The notes beneath the pieces are model-generated. The model ran no database searches. It was not told the origin of the DNA and saw nothing but the letters and a program-made list of their open reading frames with translations. Of a DNA stretch of 64,000 bases, positions 63,935-64,000 are shown in pieces; the stretch's first letter is position 1; the number at the start of each line of letters is the position of its first letter. The translations under genes were made by a program, and so were the position numbers. The DNA comes from Duganella sp. BJB480. Its GTDB lineage: Bacteria; Pseudomonadota; Gammaproteobacteria; Burkholderiales; Burkholderiaceae_D. Location of the stretch: positions 682,001-746,000 of the forward strand of contig QVIN01000002.1 in assembly GCA_003416985.1 (NCBI GenBank). Reading direction: 5' to 3'.

Positions 63935-64000
63935 TCGCCGACGCCTTACGCAATCTCGAACTGGGTTCCGTGCCCATGGCGACCCCGACCGGTCGCCTGG
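63931..64000 (+). CDS. fliI: flagellum-specific ATPase FliI, 3'-truncated by window edge
   Basis: Only the first 23 codons are present, from the GTG start that overlaps the fliH stop (GTGA). The residues read MIADALRNLELGSVPMATPT. The position immediately after fliH and the N-terminus fit the export ATPase, but too little is shown for a domain check. The order fliE-F-G-H-I continues past the window. Confidence 0.75.
   Translation, partial: MIADALRNLELGSVPMATPTGRL

Overview
The window is about 64 kb of GC-rich DNA (roughly two-thirds G+C) from a betaproteobacterium, most likely an Oxalobacteraceae member of the Massilia/Duganella/Janthinobacterium kind. The basis is the block thrS-infC-rpmI-rplT-pheS-pheT-ihfA-merR with tRNA-Val in front, the TctD/TctE-like two-component pair, the chemotaxis receptor style and the protein sequences themselves. 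No rRNA, prophage, insertion sequence or CRISPR array is visible. Gene density is very high, and many neighbours overlap by ATGA or GTGA.

Layout. 1-2474: 3' part of gcvP, closed by a terminator. 2575-3666: a small operon with an ArsR-type regulator (apparently leaderless), a short membrane/coiled-coil protein and a four-helix membrane protein. 3672-6631: chemoreceptor with a separate periplasmic Cache protein, a small membrane protein and a secreted cupin. 6638-9391: GntR(YtrA)-ABC ATPase-permease operon with a clear self-operator. 9460-11926: exonuclease III and release factor 3. 12008-19956: type IV pilus minor-pilin operon pilE-fimT-pilV-pilW-pilX-pilY1, headed by a TctD/TctE-like two-component pair (20055-22105). 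22323-25338: a Crp/Fnr-type regulator and a CHASE3 kinase/NarL regulator pair. 25480-33278: merR, ihfA, pheT, pheS, rplT, rpmI, infC, thrS, all on the minus strand, preceded by two identical tRNA-Val genes. 33816-41464: CDF metal exporter, CAT-like acetyltransferase, LysR/GST divergent pair, relA, RidA, an alpha/beta hydrolase and 3-hydroxybutyrate dehydrogenase. 41568-50854: dctA, a lipoprotein-sized secreted protein, a DUF3857/transglutaminase protein, scoAB, a PAS-LuxR regulator, an SDR and ETF-ubiquinone oxidoreductase. 51135-64000: a flagellar locus.

How the genes work together. 3-Hydroxybutyrate dehydrogenase, the CoA-transferase scoAB, dctA and ETF-QO form a scattered set for ketone-body, organic-acid and acyl-CoA oxidation. 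The pilus operon and its adjacent two-component system are probably functionally linked: an 11-bp-spaced direct repeat of the OmpR-family type lies between them.

The most interesting region is the last 13 kb. It has flagellin, a FliK-like protein, flhA-flhB-fliR-fliQ-fliP-fliN-fliM on one strand and fliE-fliF-fliG-fliH-fliI divergently on the other. This is the order of the lateral (Flag-2 type) flagellar systems rather than of the primary betaproteobacterial flagellum. FliM has no N-terminal CheY-binding motif, FlhB carries NPEH in place of NPTH, and the position normally held by the lafK activator is a 590-bp AT-rich region without a recognisable gene. Other items worth a second look are a perfect 41-bp-arm palindrome that supplies the stop codon of a LysR gene, a hairpin that buries the dctA ribosome-binding site, an AUA start for infC, and two tRNA-Val copies with C at position 33.
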